From assembly GCF_030272615.1 (NCBI RefSeq), contig NC_081405.1, forward strand, positions 310,945,235 to 311,009,234: a DNA stretch of 64,000 bases. The letters are read 5' to 3'. Origin of the DNA: Cryptomeria japonica (Eukaryota; Streptophyta; Pinopsida; Cupressales; Cupressaceae). Shown here one piece after another: positions 48,150 to 57,989 of this stretch (positions within the stretch are counted from its first letter, which is position 1; each line of letters opens with the position of its first letter). Under the pieces are notes generated by a model that was not told where the DNA came from, ran no database searches, and was given only the letters and a program-made list of their open reading frames with translations. The translations under genes were made by a program, and so were the position numbers.

Positions 48150-49789
48150 TGTGACTAGGACCTAATCCCTCTTTTGCCATCACATTGGGAATATGAAAGA
48201 GCCTAGGGAGATAGCTCACTTTGGCTACTTCTTGTGAGAAAGAGAGAGCCACAGATTATCTCTTAGGGTTTCAATTCCTCTTGTTATATGAAGAGAAGAT
48301 GTGAAAAATAGGGTGTAATTGATCAACTAGACTAGGAGATGAACAATGAAGCATTTATGAACTGAAATTGCACAAACTTGCAAGACTGAAACTGAGGTAC
48401 TGAAAGTAGAGAAGGGAGAGGAATTTGAATGTGTACCTAGTCTTGAAAAATGAACCAAACTTCTCAGGAGAGGGGTGCCACACCCCTATCCTGATTCTAC
48501 AAACAAGAAGCTGCAATTGAGAGACTGTAATCTTGATAATTTGAGCCCTCAACCTGCCAAATTTCAACTGAAATTGGGGGGACCAGGGCACCATGCCCTA
48601 TTCCTGATGATTTTGGGATAGATCTGAGGCCTTAAGATAGTCCTTGTGCCTTTCAGTGGTCTTGAGAGACTTCCAAGTACCTGTACCTGCACCTGCAGCT
48701 GAAAATAGGGTTTTGGGTGGCTATATGGGGTTTTGCCTTAGTCAAACCCTTGTTTTGGTGATTTCCACCTCAACAAATAGTTGATTTGTATAGTAAAATA
48801 GTATGTACAAGAATCTTGTGTGTGTGCAAGACCCTAAAATGATGAATGCAAACAATCTAGAGTAACCCTATGCTTTAAAGAGTAAACCCTAACCCTTGTA
48901 ATTGACAAAGTCAATGCTCTAAATCAGTGATGCTAAGTGATCTAAAGCATAGATGTAAATCTACAAATTGATGTAATGAAGCTCATACAAAGACATGAAA
49001 ACAACATGAAATCATACCTGACCCCAAGAGAGGGGTACAAGCCAATCGTTAGTCGGTGATCTCCTATTATTCTTCAATGCCTTCAAGGCTCCTAATTAAT
49101 GATGAATACTAGATGAATACTTGATAGACATTGTTGAAGACTCCACATAAGCTTCTCTCTCACTACATAGAAGGCTCCTTGTGATTTCTAGAAGGCTTCG
49201 CCAAAAACTCTTTCTTTTTCTTAGATTAGAATAGATTATTTCAAATGAAGAAAGAGAGCTCTTATGTATGAAACCCTAGATCTTAATTTCATCTTTAGGA
49301 TGACCTAGAATTTGAATTTCCCACCAATTTCTTATGGTTAAGCATTATAATATTATAGAATTATGCTCCCAAAATTTTGAGAAAAATGTCAGGGACCGTG
49401 TTGCACTTGCACATGGTCCGACCAACTTTTCACCAAATTTTCAAGGACATTAGATATGATGATATTAGAGTGAATCCCAAAGTTATAGCTAATTTTGAGA
49501 TGTTTTGATATACAAAATCGGGCCTTAAAGGTTGAAATAAGACATAATTAGGGTTTATGATTTAATGATTTATTGGAGGAATAAAATAAAAGGGGCGCAC
49601 TTAGGGTAAAGGGCCCAATTTTATAATGTGGGGAGTGATAAAATATGACTTTAGATTTAATTAAATTAATTAATTAAATGCTTAAAGGGAAATTACAATG
49701 CAAGATGCAAACACACTAAGGCGGGTGCTAAACTAAGCGTGGAATTGTACCATCCTAGCAAGGGTGTGCAATTTATGACATTACAGTTC
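48150..49789 (-). repeat. Solo LTR S4 (E1/E2/E3-type)
   Basis: On the minus strand it starts TGTAATGTCATAAATTGCACAC, like TGTAGCATCATAAATTGTACAC of E2. It holds three palindromic modules (49393-49419, 48580-48604, 48471-48487). No internal sequence or primer site follows, and gene sequence is found on both sides, so it is a solo LTR. The left edge is placed at TGTGACTAGGACC by its TG; no convincing target duplication was seen (AGCTC versus GTTCT), so that edge may be off. Confidence 0.65.
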
Positions 49790-51094
49790 TTAATGAGAAG
49801 CCTAATTATTTTGCTATGAGCGAGTTCCATGGTAGAGGTAGCAACTCTGCCCAAGATAGACCTGAAGCTTGTAGGGTAGTAGACCTACAGAGTCGTCGCC
49901 TTAGCACCCAAAGCCAAGGTGCATGTGACTGTCCCAGTAGCCTTGAAAGAGTCGATGGAGCTACAGACTCTTCAAGAGGCTATAACATTGACTGATGCGA
50001 TCATCCACCATGGGACATAGTTAGCACACACTCTTGTACCAGACGATGATCCATTAGCTGGGGCAGTTGGTGCTGGTGAGCCCATTTAGCATGTGTGTCC
50101 CACTTGCTCAGGCATATGCACAAGGATGGATGACGAGGCCACTGCAGATGGCTCCATAGCCCATTCGTGCATGATTTGTGGGAGTAGATGTCAGACTAGC
50201 ACAACTGAGGATATGACACTGACAGATGAATTGATGGACATGCTATTTTTTAGTCAGTCGCAGACACAGGTGTGTTGATTTGAATTCATAACATTTTATT
50301 TATCAGTAACTTAAATTTGTAATTGTAAATGAATTTTTATTTATAGATCGATTTAAATTGATACAAACAATATCAATTTCAGGATGCAACAACGACATCT
50401 GATATTCCTCCCGCAGTTATTGCAGCTACAACATCGACACCTGAGGTATAAATTTTATAACATGTTAAAATAGAATAGTACACTTTGAATTCAAAAAAAT
50501 TACAAGATATACTAACTCTCTTTAATGATTGAAAATATTTTATTTTGTAGGAATTGTCAAGGGACCAAATGTCCCAGATTGACAATTTCACGCTCTCGAC
50601 GACTGATTTTGGCCTACAGAGCTATGCGGTATCATATTTTGTACACCTTATTTTATGTATTCTTTTGATGGAATTTATGCAAGTCATTTAATTTTAGATT
50701 TGTTAAATTATGTTTAATATTATCTATACTAATATCTCTTGTGTTAATTTTTTTTTTTTTAGGGTACCCCCTCCGTGTCTAGGTCTGGTCCTCAGTGAAA
50801 GAAATCCTCGAGGACACCTAAATGTGGGAAGAAGGTAATTGAACACATTTTTAATTGTACAATTGTTTGAAAAGGTTGAAATTCTCTTAGTTTGAATTTT
50901 TAGATTGATTAGTATTTTTTGTATGTTTTATATACAACGGTCATTGAGTTTTGTAGATATATTGAATGCACCTGATACACTCGAGGATCAAGAGAGGGCG
51001 GAGGTATGTATCTCTACTTTATTTTCTTGATTTGATGATTATATGCACATGCACATGTGAACTTGTGATGAATTATAATCTTATCATTGTTCAT

Positions 51095-51335
51095 ACAAGA
51101 AATATCCATAGTTGCTTCATCAATGGTGAGCCCTCCTCTATGTACTGGAGAAGCAACTCAGGCTCCGGTAAGCTTTTGTTTTATATATTACATTAATTGT
51201 TTTTAACCTACAATACTTATCATTATATTAATTGTATTTAATCTTGATCATTTTTCGTACAAGTAATAGCGACAATTACTCCATCGATGGCGAGGCCTCC
51301 TCACTCTATTAGAGAAGCATCTCAGGCTCTAGTAC
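51095..51335 (+). repeat. Tandemly duplicated exon within the many-exon gene
   Basis: 51110-51168 (SMVSPPLCTGEATQAP) and 51270-51332 (SMARPPHSIREASQAL) encode parallel peptides and share flanking intron text (ATCATTTTTCGTACAAG versus ATCATTGTTCATACAAG). The unit is about 160 bp. Confidence 0.7.
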
Positions 51336-51715
51336 AGTTTTGTTTTCTATATCATAGATTTTTAATGTTTTTGATGTATATATATTAGTACATTGTATCA
51401 ATTGTATTTAATCAACAATAGCCCCTTTGTGGTTCAGCCATAACTTAGAGCCTTTGAAGAAGGTATTCAAGAGAACTCCTAAGGCTAACAAGGAGAAGAC
51501 AGAGAAGACAGTAGATCCTAGATCAGCAAGTGAGGTAATCTACGTTTCTATTGCAAAGAAATTATAGTTAAATGCATAGTTATGTTGATAATTGTGAACA
51601 ATTTTCTACAAAAGGATTGTAGCTTAGCTTTTGAATTGTGGTTTTGCAGCCATCTATAGAGACACCTACTACATCGAAGAGGCTCGATTTTGATGATCCA
51701 CCACAAACTGTATAG

Positions 51716-52710
51716 GATCATATAGTGTTAGTTGTGGTAATTGAATGACCAGTACATGTTGATATATTCTACATTTTTATTGTATATCGATTTGGACATG
51801 GCATATGCCACATTTTTGTAAAACTTGTATTGACTTGGCATACATGCCTTTTTTGACATATATAAATGTTGATATTCGATCCAATAAATGTGTATTGTGT
51901 TCATTATTGTCCATTTCATTTGTATTGATAGGCATTTTCGATACATACGGAATTTGTTCATTGTGCATTTTGATATGTATATAAATGATTAAATAATTAT
52001 TGATACAGTTAAATGATTATTGTTGATCGTTGTATTTGGTGGCTGCCCTTTATAAAGTTAAATTAATATTTGCCTATGTAATCAACAATATGAATATAAA
52101 CAACAAAAATTTATGATATAAAGCATTGCAATTGTGGAATAAGATTTGATAAACTTTCTAAAATATGTAATTAAACCTACAAAAATCCTTGTCTCAATGA
52201 AAATAAAATTCATTGGTAATGGTCAAATTTGATCTATGTTAATGATCATTGGATGCTTTTGATTCCTTTCATTTATATTTGTCAATGTGAGTGGTGCGAT
52301 AGCACCCTCATGCTCGCAACGGTCAAATTTTGGTTTTCTTATTGTTCTCCATTGTTTTATCTAAATAAGGTGATTTGAGACCATTAATGGTTATTTGAAG
52401 TCATTTGTGAAAGTTTGGCATCATTTGGATAAAAGATGTAAACATTATTCATTTGTGAAAGTGAGAAGTTGAACGTTACTTTCTTGTCTACAAATTCAAA
52501 AAAGATGGAGATGAAAATGGTGAAAGATGTTTCTTTTGTTCCCCTCAGGCATATTACCAGTGTTAAATTTAGCTTAGCCACTTCTCAAGAAATAGTAAGT
52601 CTCTTCTCTTTTCTTCTGACCTTAATTTACACCAAGAAAATTGAAAGATGTTGTCAAAGTTGTTGTCAAAGTTGCTCACTTGTTGTCAAAGTTACTCAGT
52701 TGGTGTCAAA
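51716..52710. other. Unassigned; possible lone exon and GTTGTCAAA repeats
   Basis: AT-rich sequence after the gene. At 52505-52597 an open stretch from an ATG (MEMKMVKDVSFVPLRHI) to a donor-like GTAAGT (52598) could be an exon, but nothing links it to a gene. At 52645-52710 short copies of GTTGTCAAAGTT occur just before the 358-bp array. Confidence 0.35.
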
Positions 52711-53945
52711 GTTGCAAGGTAGGCTAGAATTGATTCCAGTCATTGTGGGCACAAACCAAAATTACAAGAACCTCTTAGTGGGTAGGTTTATGCTAGGCAT
52801 GCTCCTATTGTGCCTCCCAAAGTGCCAAAACATTGAGATCCATACTCTATCGGAGCAATCTCTCAAGTGCCTTGAGTCCAAAAAATTGTCAAACTTTGAC
52901 GAGTTGTTTCTCTCAATCCAGGACACATATGATCAATCCATTTGAACCTATAGGGTCATGTGAGGCTCTTCTACAATCGCTTATCTTGGTTTCTGACAAC
53001 TCGACCATTTTCAAATTGTAGCATTTTTTCACCTATTGCAAAAACCGTCAGTTGCATGTAATGCAAAGTTGCAAGATAGGCTAGAATTGATTATGTTTGT
53101 CATGGGAACAAACCAAAATCATGAGAACCTCTGAGTGGGAATTTTTATGCTAGGCATGCTCTTTTTGTGCCTCCCAAAGTGCAAGAATGTCGAGAGCCAT
53201 ACCCTACCAACGCGATCTCTCAAGTGCCCCGAGTCCAAAAAATTGTCAAACTCTAACGGATTGTTTCTCTCAATCCAGAACACATATGATCAATATATTT
53301 GAACTTGTAGGGTCACGTGAGGCTCTTCTACAATGGCCTATCTCAGTTTCTGACGACTCTGAGCCATTTTCAAATGGCAGCATTTTTCCACCTACTACAA
53401 AAACAGTCAGTCGTATGCAATGCAAAGTTGCAAGATAGGCTAGAATTGACTTCATCCATCATGGGCACAAACCAACATCATGAGTGCATCCAAGTGGGAA
53501 GGTTTACACTAGGCATTCTCCTATTGTTCCTCCCAAAGCGTCGGAACATCGAGAGCCATACCCTACCGACGCGATCTTTCAAGTGCCCTGAGTCCAAAAA
53601 ATTGTCAAACTTTGATGGATTGTTTCTCTCAATCCAAGACACATATGATCAATATGTTTGAACATATAGGGTCATGTGAGGCTCTTCTACAATGGCCTAT
53701 TTCTATTTCTGATGACTCAAATCCATTTTCAAATGGTAGCATTTTTTCGCCTGCTGCAAAAACCGTCAATTGTATGCAATGCAAAGTTGCAAGATAGGCT
53801 TGAATTTATTCCGTCCATCATGGGCACAAACCAACATCATGAGCACGTTTGAGTGGGAAATTTTACGCTAGGAATGCTCCTTTTGTGCCTCCCAAAGCGT
53901 CAGAATGTCGAGAGCCATACCCTAATGGCGTGATCTGGAAGTTGT
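52711..53945 (+). repeat. 358-bp tandem repeat, about 3.4 copies
   Basis: The anchor GTTGCAAG(G/A)TAGGCT lies at 52711, 53068, 53427 and 53786, i.e. spacings of 357, 359 and 359 bp. Other landmarks in each copy are GGCACAAACCAA, TCAAGTGCC..GAGTCCAAAA, GACACATATGATCAAT and GTGAGGCTCTTCTACAAT. Similar peptides read from each copy (for example PKNCQTLT.CFSQSRTHMIN) reflect the repeat, not a gene. Confidence 0.9.
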
Positions 53946-54528
53946 TTGACAACTTTTTCGATAATAATGACATTTTTTTCTCAAATTGTATCTAGACTCA
54001 ATCTATTACTCCCATGACCCAATAATGACCCAAATAATTCTCCATGATTATACAATGTACAACACAAATCTCCATGATTATTGCTTACATCACATAAACT
54101 CACAACCCTTAAGATATAATCAAGAATGGTCACGAATGACCTTATCACATCACATAAACTCAAAACCCTTAAGATATTCAAAACATGGACACATATATTC
54201 ACATATATTCAAAAAATAGTCACAAAACATAGTCACATATATTCAAAAAATTGCCTCTAAATATGGACAAATCAGTTCTTGGCTATTTGAATATACAAAA
54301 AAATGTGTTACAAATCATCTCATAGGATTTTATACAAAATTTGGCATTTAAATATGTGCGAATCAGGTCATCGCCATTTAAATATACAAAAAACAAATAT
54401 AGAACAATTCATCGATTATATATATAAAATTCTCAAAATCATTCTACTCTGAACCGTAGAATCAATCAAGTGAGCCTTCTGGATCGGCTTTAACCTGTAT
54501 TGTGTCAAGTAATGCCTCGTGGTCATAT
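53946..54528. other. AT-rich spacer, nothing recognised
   Basis: Contains two near copies of ATCACATAAACTCA(C/A)AACCCTTAAGATAT (54090 and 54148) and an ATTTAAATAT-rich part. No gene. Confidence 0.5.
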
Positions 54529-54858
54529 TCACGATACATGAGGTGTTGACATCAATGCATTCCATGCATTGGGTACATTCAATTTATCAAATAGAGTCGG
54601 TGTATGTTCATTATTTAATTGATTATTCAATGTGGTCTCTTCTTCAATTGCATTAGGTTCATACAGTAAATCAAATATCCCTTCTTCAATTGCATTAGGT
54701 GCATTATGTTCATTTGGTAAATCAAATTGAGATGTTGAGGATGATGTACCTTCTTGTCCCATTGTTCTTATGTCACGTAATTTCTTCATATGTTGCCTTT
54801 GTCTTTCCTTTTTAGCCTCTCGTTGTTCCATTGTTTCTCGCTTGTTCTTTCCCATCAT
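54529..54858 (-). CDS. Small ORF with basic N-terminus, unknown
   Basis: 109 codons, starting at 54858. The first 30 residues are strongly charged (KRETMEQREAKKERQRQ), predicted helical and possibly nucleic-acid binding. The rest is Asn/Glu-rich with a short repeat (PNAIEEGIFDLLYEPNAIEE). It lies inside the candidate DNA transposon, opposite in direction to the many-exon gene. Unlike most frames in the window it has a coherent composition from start to stop, but I know no homologue; it may be one exon of a larger gene. Confidence 0.35.
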   Translation of the reverse strand: MMGKNKRETMEQREAKKERQRQHMKKLRDIRTMGQEGTSSSTSQFDLPNEHNAPNAIEEGIFDLLYEPNAIEEETTLNNQLNNEHTPTLFDKLNVPNAWNALMSTPHVS

Positions 54859-55108
54859 TAATACCGGTTGTCCTAAATAGAATCATTTTACATATATATG
54901 TAAACATAAGTTCTTAAACAATTAAATAACCATAAAATTGAGCATTAACATATTTTTTTGAATGAAAACTATTAAATAATCACAATAACATTGACCAAAT
55001 TAATAAGAACAACAATTCAATCATTTGAAATCATGCAAAACAAAAAATTCACTTAGTTCAACGTATAAAACAATCACGGAAGCGCAATAATAGTTGCAGT
55101 GGGGCCTT
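54859..55108. other. AT-rich spacer, nothing recognised
   Basis: AT-rich sequence upstream (minus sense) of the small basic ORF. No TATA-like element that I would defend. Confidence 0.4.
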
Positions 55109-55141
55109 CAACAACCTCAAAAACTTCTTTTGAGGTTGTTG
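55109..55141. repeat. Perfect 14-bp hairpin
   Basis: CAACAACCTCAAAA (55109-55122), a five-base loop, then TTTTGAGGTTGTTG (55128-55141). It lies just inside the right motif array of the candidate transposon. Confidence 0.85.
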
Positions 55142-55173
55142 AGGCTGTTGGGCAACTAAAAGTATGTCCCAGA

Positions 55174-55307
55174 ATCACATACATGGTATTTTTAGTAACC
55201 TCATACACGCTCTTAGCCCTAAAAATGTTTAGCAAACCAACATTAATATTCCCAGCATTGCGTACGTTCTTTTAACTCATCAAAACCTCGTACGCGCTTC
55301 TTGTAGT
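55174..55307. repeat. Right GTACG-motif array and CACTA-like edge
   Basis: Copies: CACATACATGGTATT (55176), AACCTCATACACGCTCTTAG (55198), TTGCGTACGTTC (55258), AACCTCGTACGCGCTTCTTG (55284). The last runs into CTTGTAGT at 55300-55307, the complement of ACTACAAG. Confidence 0.65.
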
Positions 55308-55310
55308 AAA

Positions 55311-55512
55311 TAAAATGTGAAGGAGAGGGAGGTAAGGAGAGGGAGAGGGGTAGGGAGCAGGAGGGAGAGGGAGAGAGGGGGAGAGAGAGCGAGGGAGAGG
55401 GGAAGAGAGGGAGAGAGGGGTAGAGAGGATGGAAAAGGGAGGGGGGGAGAGGGGGAGGAGGAGGAATAGAGAGGGGGAAAGAGAGAGGGGGGAAAAGAGA
55501 GGATGGAAAAGG

Positions 55513-55611
<99 letters not shown>

Positions 55612-55750
55612 GAGGTGAGGATGGAAAAGGGAGGGAGGGAGAGGGAGGGAGGGAGAGGTAGAGGGAGGGAAATAGAGAGGGGGGCAGAGAGAGGATGGAA
55701 AAGAGAGAGAGAGAGAGGGGGAGAGAGAGAGATGGGAAAGTAAGGGAGAT
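55311..55750. repeat. GA-rich tract with long (GA)n microsatellite
   Basis: The plus strand is almost entirely purine. 55515-55605 is an uninterrupted (GA)n run of about 45 units. Around it are GGGAGA and GATGGAAAAG words, the latter about five times. Long Leu/Ser/Pro (minus) or Arg/Glu (plus) frames are artefacts. Confidence 0.95.
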
Positions 55751-55779
55751 AAAGGAAGAGAATGTTGGTCATATTGTGT

Positions 55780-56095
55780 CCTGTGACCCCTTAGGACACC
55801 ATAAGACCCCTTACGACATCATAATGTGATGTGGGGTCCTAATTGAGCCACACATGTGCTAAAACACCACATGACCCCTTAAGACACCATTTGACCCCTT
55901 GAGATATCATACATAGTCCAAAGAGGTCATATAGCATCATTGGGGGTCATAATGGGTCATAATGGGTCCACACGTGTTAGAACATCATATGACCCCTTAC
56001 GACATCATCTGACCCCTTAGGACATGATATGGTCTTAAGGGGTCATATGTGTGCTAAGGGACCTTACATGATGTCATTAGGTGTTATGTGGGGTC
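55780..56095. repeat. Short degenerate repeat around GACCCCTTA
   Basis: About six copies of TGACCCCTTA(G/C/A)GACA(C/T)CAT or close variants (near 55784, 55806, 55871, 55890, 55990, 56010), plus inverted copies (AAGGGGTCAT near 56037; GATGTGGGGTCC near 55832 and 56089). Flanks carry ACATGTG / ACACGTG words. Confidence 0.75.
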
Positions 56096-56919
56096 CAGAG
56101 AGAGAGAGGAATACAATGTAAAATATGATAAAAAGACAATATATATCAATATACATGTACATACACATATACATATAATACACATAATATAAGAATATTG
56201 TTGGAGGTTTCCTTATTTGTCATGGTAATGCACCCGTGGCTCAACTTCAAACCCTTCTCCTTCCTATTCAATGCACAAACACATTATTCATCAATGAATT
56301 TTCTTACAGGATAATAATCAAAAGAGAAAGTTAGAAAAAATAAATTGTACCTCCAAGCTTTCGTAGACAAACTCTGTCGTTTTATTTTCCGAAGATGATT
56401 TATCGTCTTGTTCAACCAGATGAATGTCTCTCCTATAACCCGACAATACATTATATTGTTGCATTGTAATTAGTCTACCATGTAATGGTCACCATTTGGA
56501 TGAACAATAGACCTAATTATCCCAAGATCCACAATTAGAGCTCCAAAGGCTATGCTTTCCTTGATAGACTTAGCATTTGAATCTTGGTATAAAACCCATT
56601 GTGCATCATCCCTCCACCACACTCCTCCTGTAGTGGGCTTTGGGCAGTCATAATGCACATATTTGTTTCTAATTTGTTCTCCTACAATTCTCAGAAAACC
56701 AAGAGTTGCACAACGAAGTGGTTTCCAACTCACGGTCTAGGTGACAATTTATAGCCATACCAAGGAAATCAATTCCATTACGTTTAACTACCTTATGAAA
56801 TAAGTTTGATTGATATGATACAATTTAACTGATTGATACTCTCTAAAATAAATATTCTCATATTTTTGTAGTCACATCAAATAAATATTCTCTTTTTTGC
56901 AGTCACGTCAAATAATAAG
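56096..56919. other. Unassigned, with an 87-codon ORF on the minus strand
   Basis: An ORF at 56733-56470 starts MSWKPLRCATLGFLRIVGEQ and contains GVWWRDDAQWVLYQDSN and a Gly/Ile-rich end. The composition is protein-like, but I recognise no family and see no start context or exon partners. A dinucleotide-like patch of TATACAT lies at 56140-56185. Otherwise nothing. Confidence 0.3.
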
Positions 56920-57496
56920 TTTTTTTTTTTTTTTTGATCGGTGATTGCTTTTGACTGGAGCTTGAACCAGTGGGGCCACAAAGGGGGACCCCATCCTCAA
57001 GTACATTGTAATGAGGTATCAACACCTCCAGTGTGGTTCTCACAAACATTTCTCCTTATCACTTCATTCTCCCCTTATCTATCCATTTTTTCCTCTCCTT
57101 ATCACTCCAATCTCCTTATCTCTCAACCTTGTTGCCCACGAGAAAGAACTCCTTATCACTCCATCAATCGCAGCACCACCTTATCTCTCCATCCACAAAT
57201 ATCGGGCCACCTTATCTCTCTGTAAGTCTCCTTATCTCTCCATGTTGGTTCTCCGTCAACTACTCCACCGTATTGCTCGACTGGTTGTGACCAGAGTCAA
57301 GGCCTTGACACCTCGAACTAAACCTTCACTGTGTCTGTAAACATTACCGAGCATCAACACCCCATTGACCAACAATTCTGACCGCGATCGTACGCACATC
57401 ACATCACCAGCCAGGAGCACAGGAGAGCAGGGACTTGAACCAAGATCGCCCTATCCACAGGGCTTCGCAACTGCTGTTGCGCTGCGGGGACATCCC
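56920..57496 (-). mobile_element. Long tRNA-derived SINE with poly(A) and target duplication
   Basis: On the minus strand the element begins GATGTCCCCGCAGCGCAACAG (complement, ending at 57496), with an A-box-like stretch (about 57486-57474) and a B-box GGTTCAAGTCC (57441-57431), the internal RNA polymerase III promoter. It ends in a 16-base poly(A) (56935-56920). AAATAATAAG (56910-56919) and AAATAAATAAG (57497-57507) form the target duplication. The body (57240-57050) holds about nine copies of GATAAGG. A second B-box-like GGTTCAAGCTCC lies near the 3' end (56970-56959). At 577 bp it is long for a SINE. Confidence 0.85.
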
Positions 57497-57507
57497 AAAT
57501 AAATAAG

Positions 57508-57989
57508 AGTTCTTAAAAGATATGTGTATAGATATTTTATTAATGGTAATTAAACTTTAACGAAATAAATTTCAATAGATTTGATGTTTGATTCAATGCA
57601 TGAGCGTACAAAATTAAATGTAGGTTGTGGTAACTCTACTGAAGAAAAGTTAATGTTTGTTTGCAAGACAGACGGAGATGGTTGAATCATTTATTTTAGT
57701 TTATAGCCACCAATCACAGCTTGTTGTGCAATGGGTATGCCAAATAATTGTGAATTCTAAGGATAAATCTTAGTGTATTTTTTTTATATGTTTGTCTAGT
57801 GCATGAGGTCAATTGACACATCATTTAGAAAATGATGTTGTATGTGCAAAAAATATCTTTGTGAAGTAATAGCTTCAAATAAACTATGCATCCACTTATA
57901 TATGTCCAAACAATACTAAAACAAAACCTTAGAGATGGGATGACAATCAAGCTCCGCTACTAATAGGCTCATGTTATATAATTTACAAT
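57508..57989. other. AT-rich spacer, nothing recognised
   Basis: AT-rich unique-looking sequence between the SINE and the purine tract. Confidence 0.5.

Larger units (their letters stand above)
47446..51715 (+). pseudogene. Many-exon gene of unknown function, interrupted by a solo LTR
   Basis: Exon 1 starts at ATG 47446 (MER) and meets a donor GTAGGT. The next exon (about 47570-48150) encodes SRLINKLKKSNLEHHLSLA, RCHAFYENGL and, after a frameshift, GDLFWHKWWMVFDKPP and YFFRKVYCEFVLVEGKKQAL. A solo LTR then splits the gene. It resumes at 49790 (LAPKAKVHVTVPVALKESME, CPTCSG and CMICGSRC, possibly a zinc-binding pair). Short exons with GT/AG borders follow at 50384-50446, 50552-50629, 50762-50833, about 50958-51002, 51110-51168, 51270-51332, 51449-51534 and 51651-51715, encoding Thr/Ser/Pro/Lys-rich sequence and ending RLDFDDPPQTV. 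Three of these exons are whole numbers of codons. In-frame stops mean the copy is inactive. I do not recognise the family; TNPA-like genes of CACTA elements also have many small exons. Confidence 0.5.
47086..55307. mobile_element. Candidate decayed CACTA-like DNA transposon
   Basis: Inferred from flanking arrays of one motif, (G/A)ACCTC(G/A)TAC(A/G)(C/T)G(G/C)TC and its complement: five copies at 47179-47324 and four at 55174-55300. The right edge, read on the minus strand, is ACTACAAGAAGCGCGTACGAGG; CACTACAAG is the standard plant CACTA terminus and here the leading C is T. Subterminal repeats are typical of CACTA elements and bind their TNPA-like protein. No left terminus was found and no DDE transposase was recognised, so this is a hypothesis. 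Inside are a many-exon gene, a solo LTR, a 358-bp tandem array and a small minus-strand ORF. Confidence 0.4.

Noticed and set aside
53187-53797. ORFs within the 358-bp array
   Set aside because: The same peptide pattern recurs in each repeat copy in different frames with stops.
55272-55772. 166-codon minus-strand frame rich in Leu, Ser and Pro (and the matching Arg/Glu plus-strand frame)
   Set aside because: It is the translation of the GA microsatellite and its flanks.
57420-57496. A free-standing tRNA gene
   Set aside because: Only A- and B-box-like parts are tRNA-like; the poly(A) tail and target duplication show a SINE.
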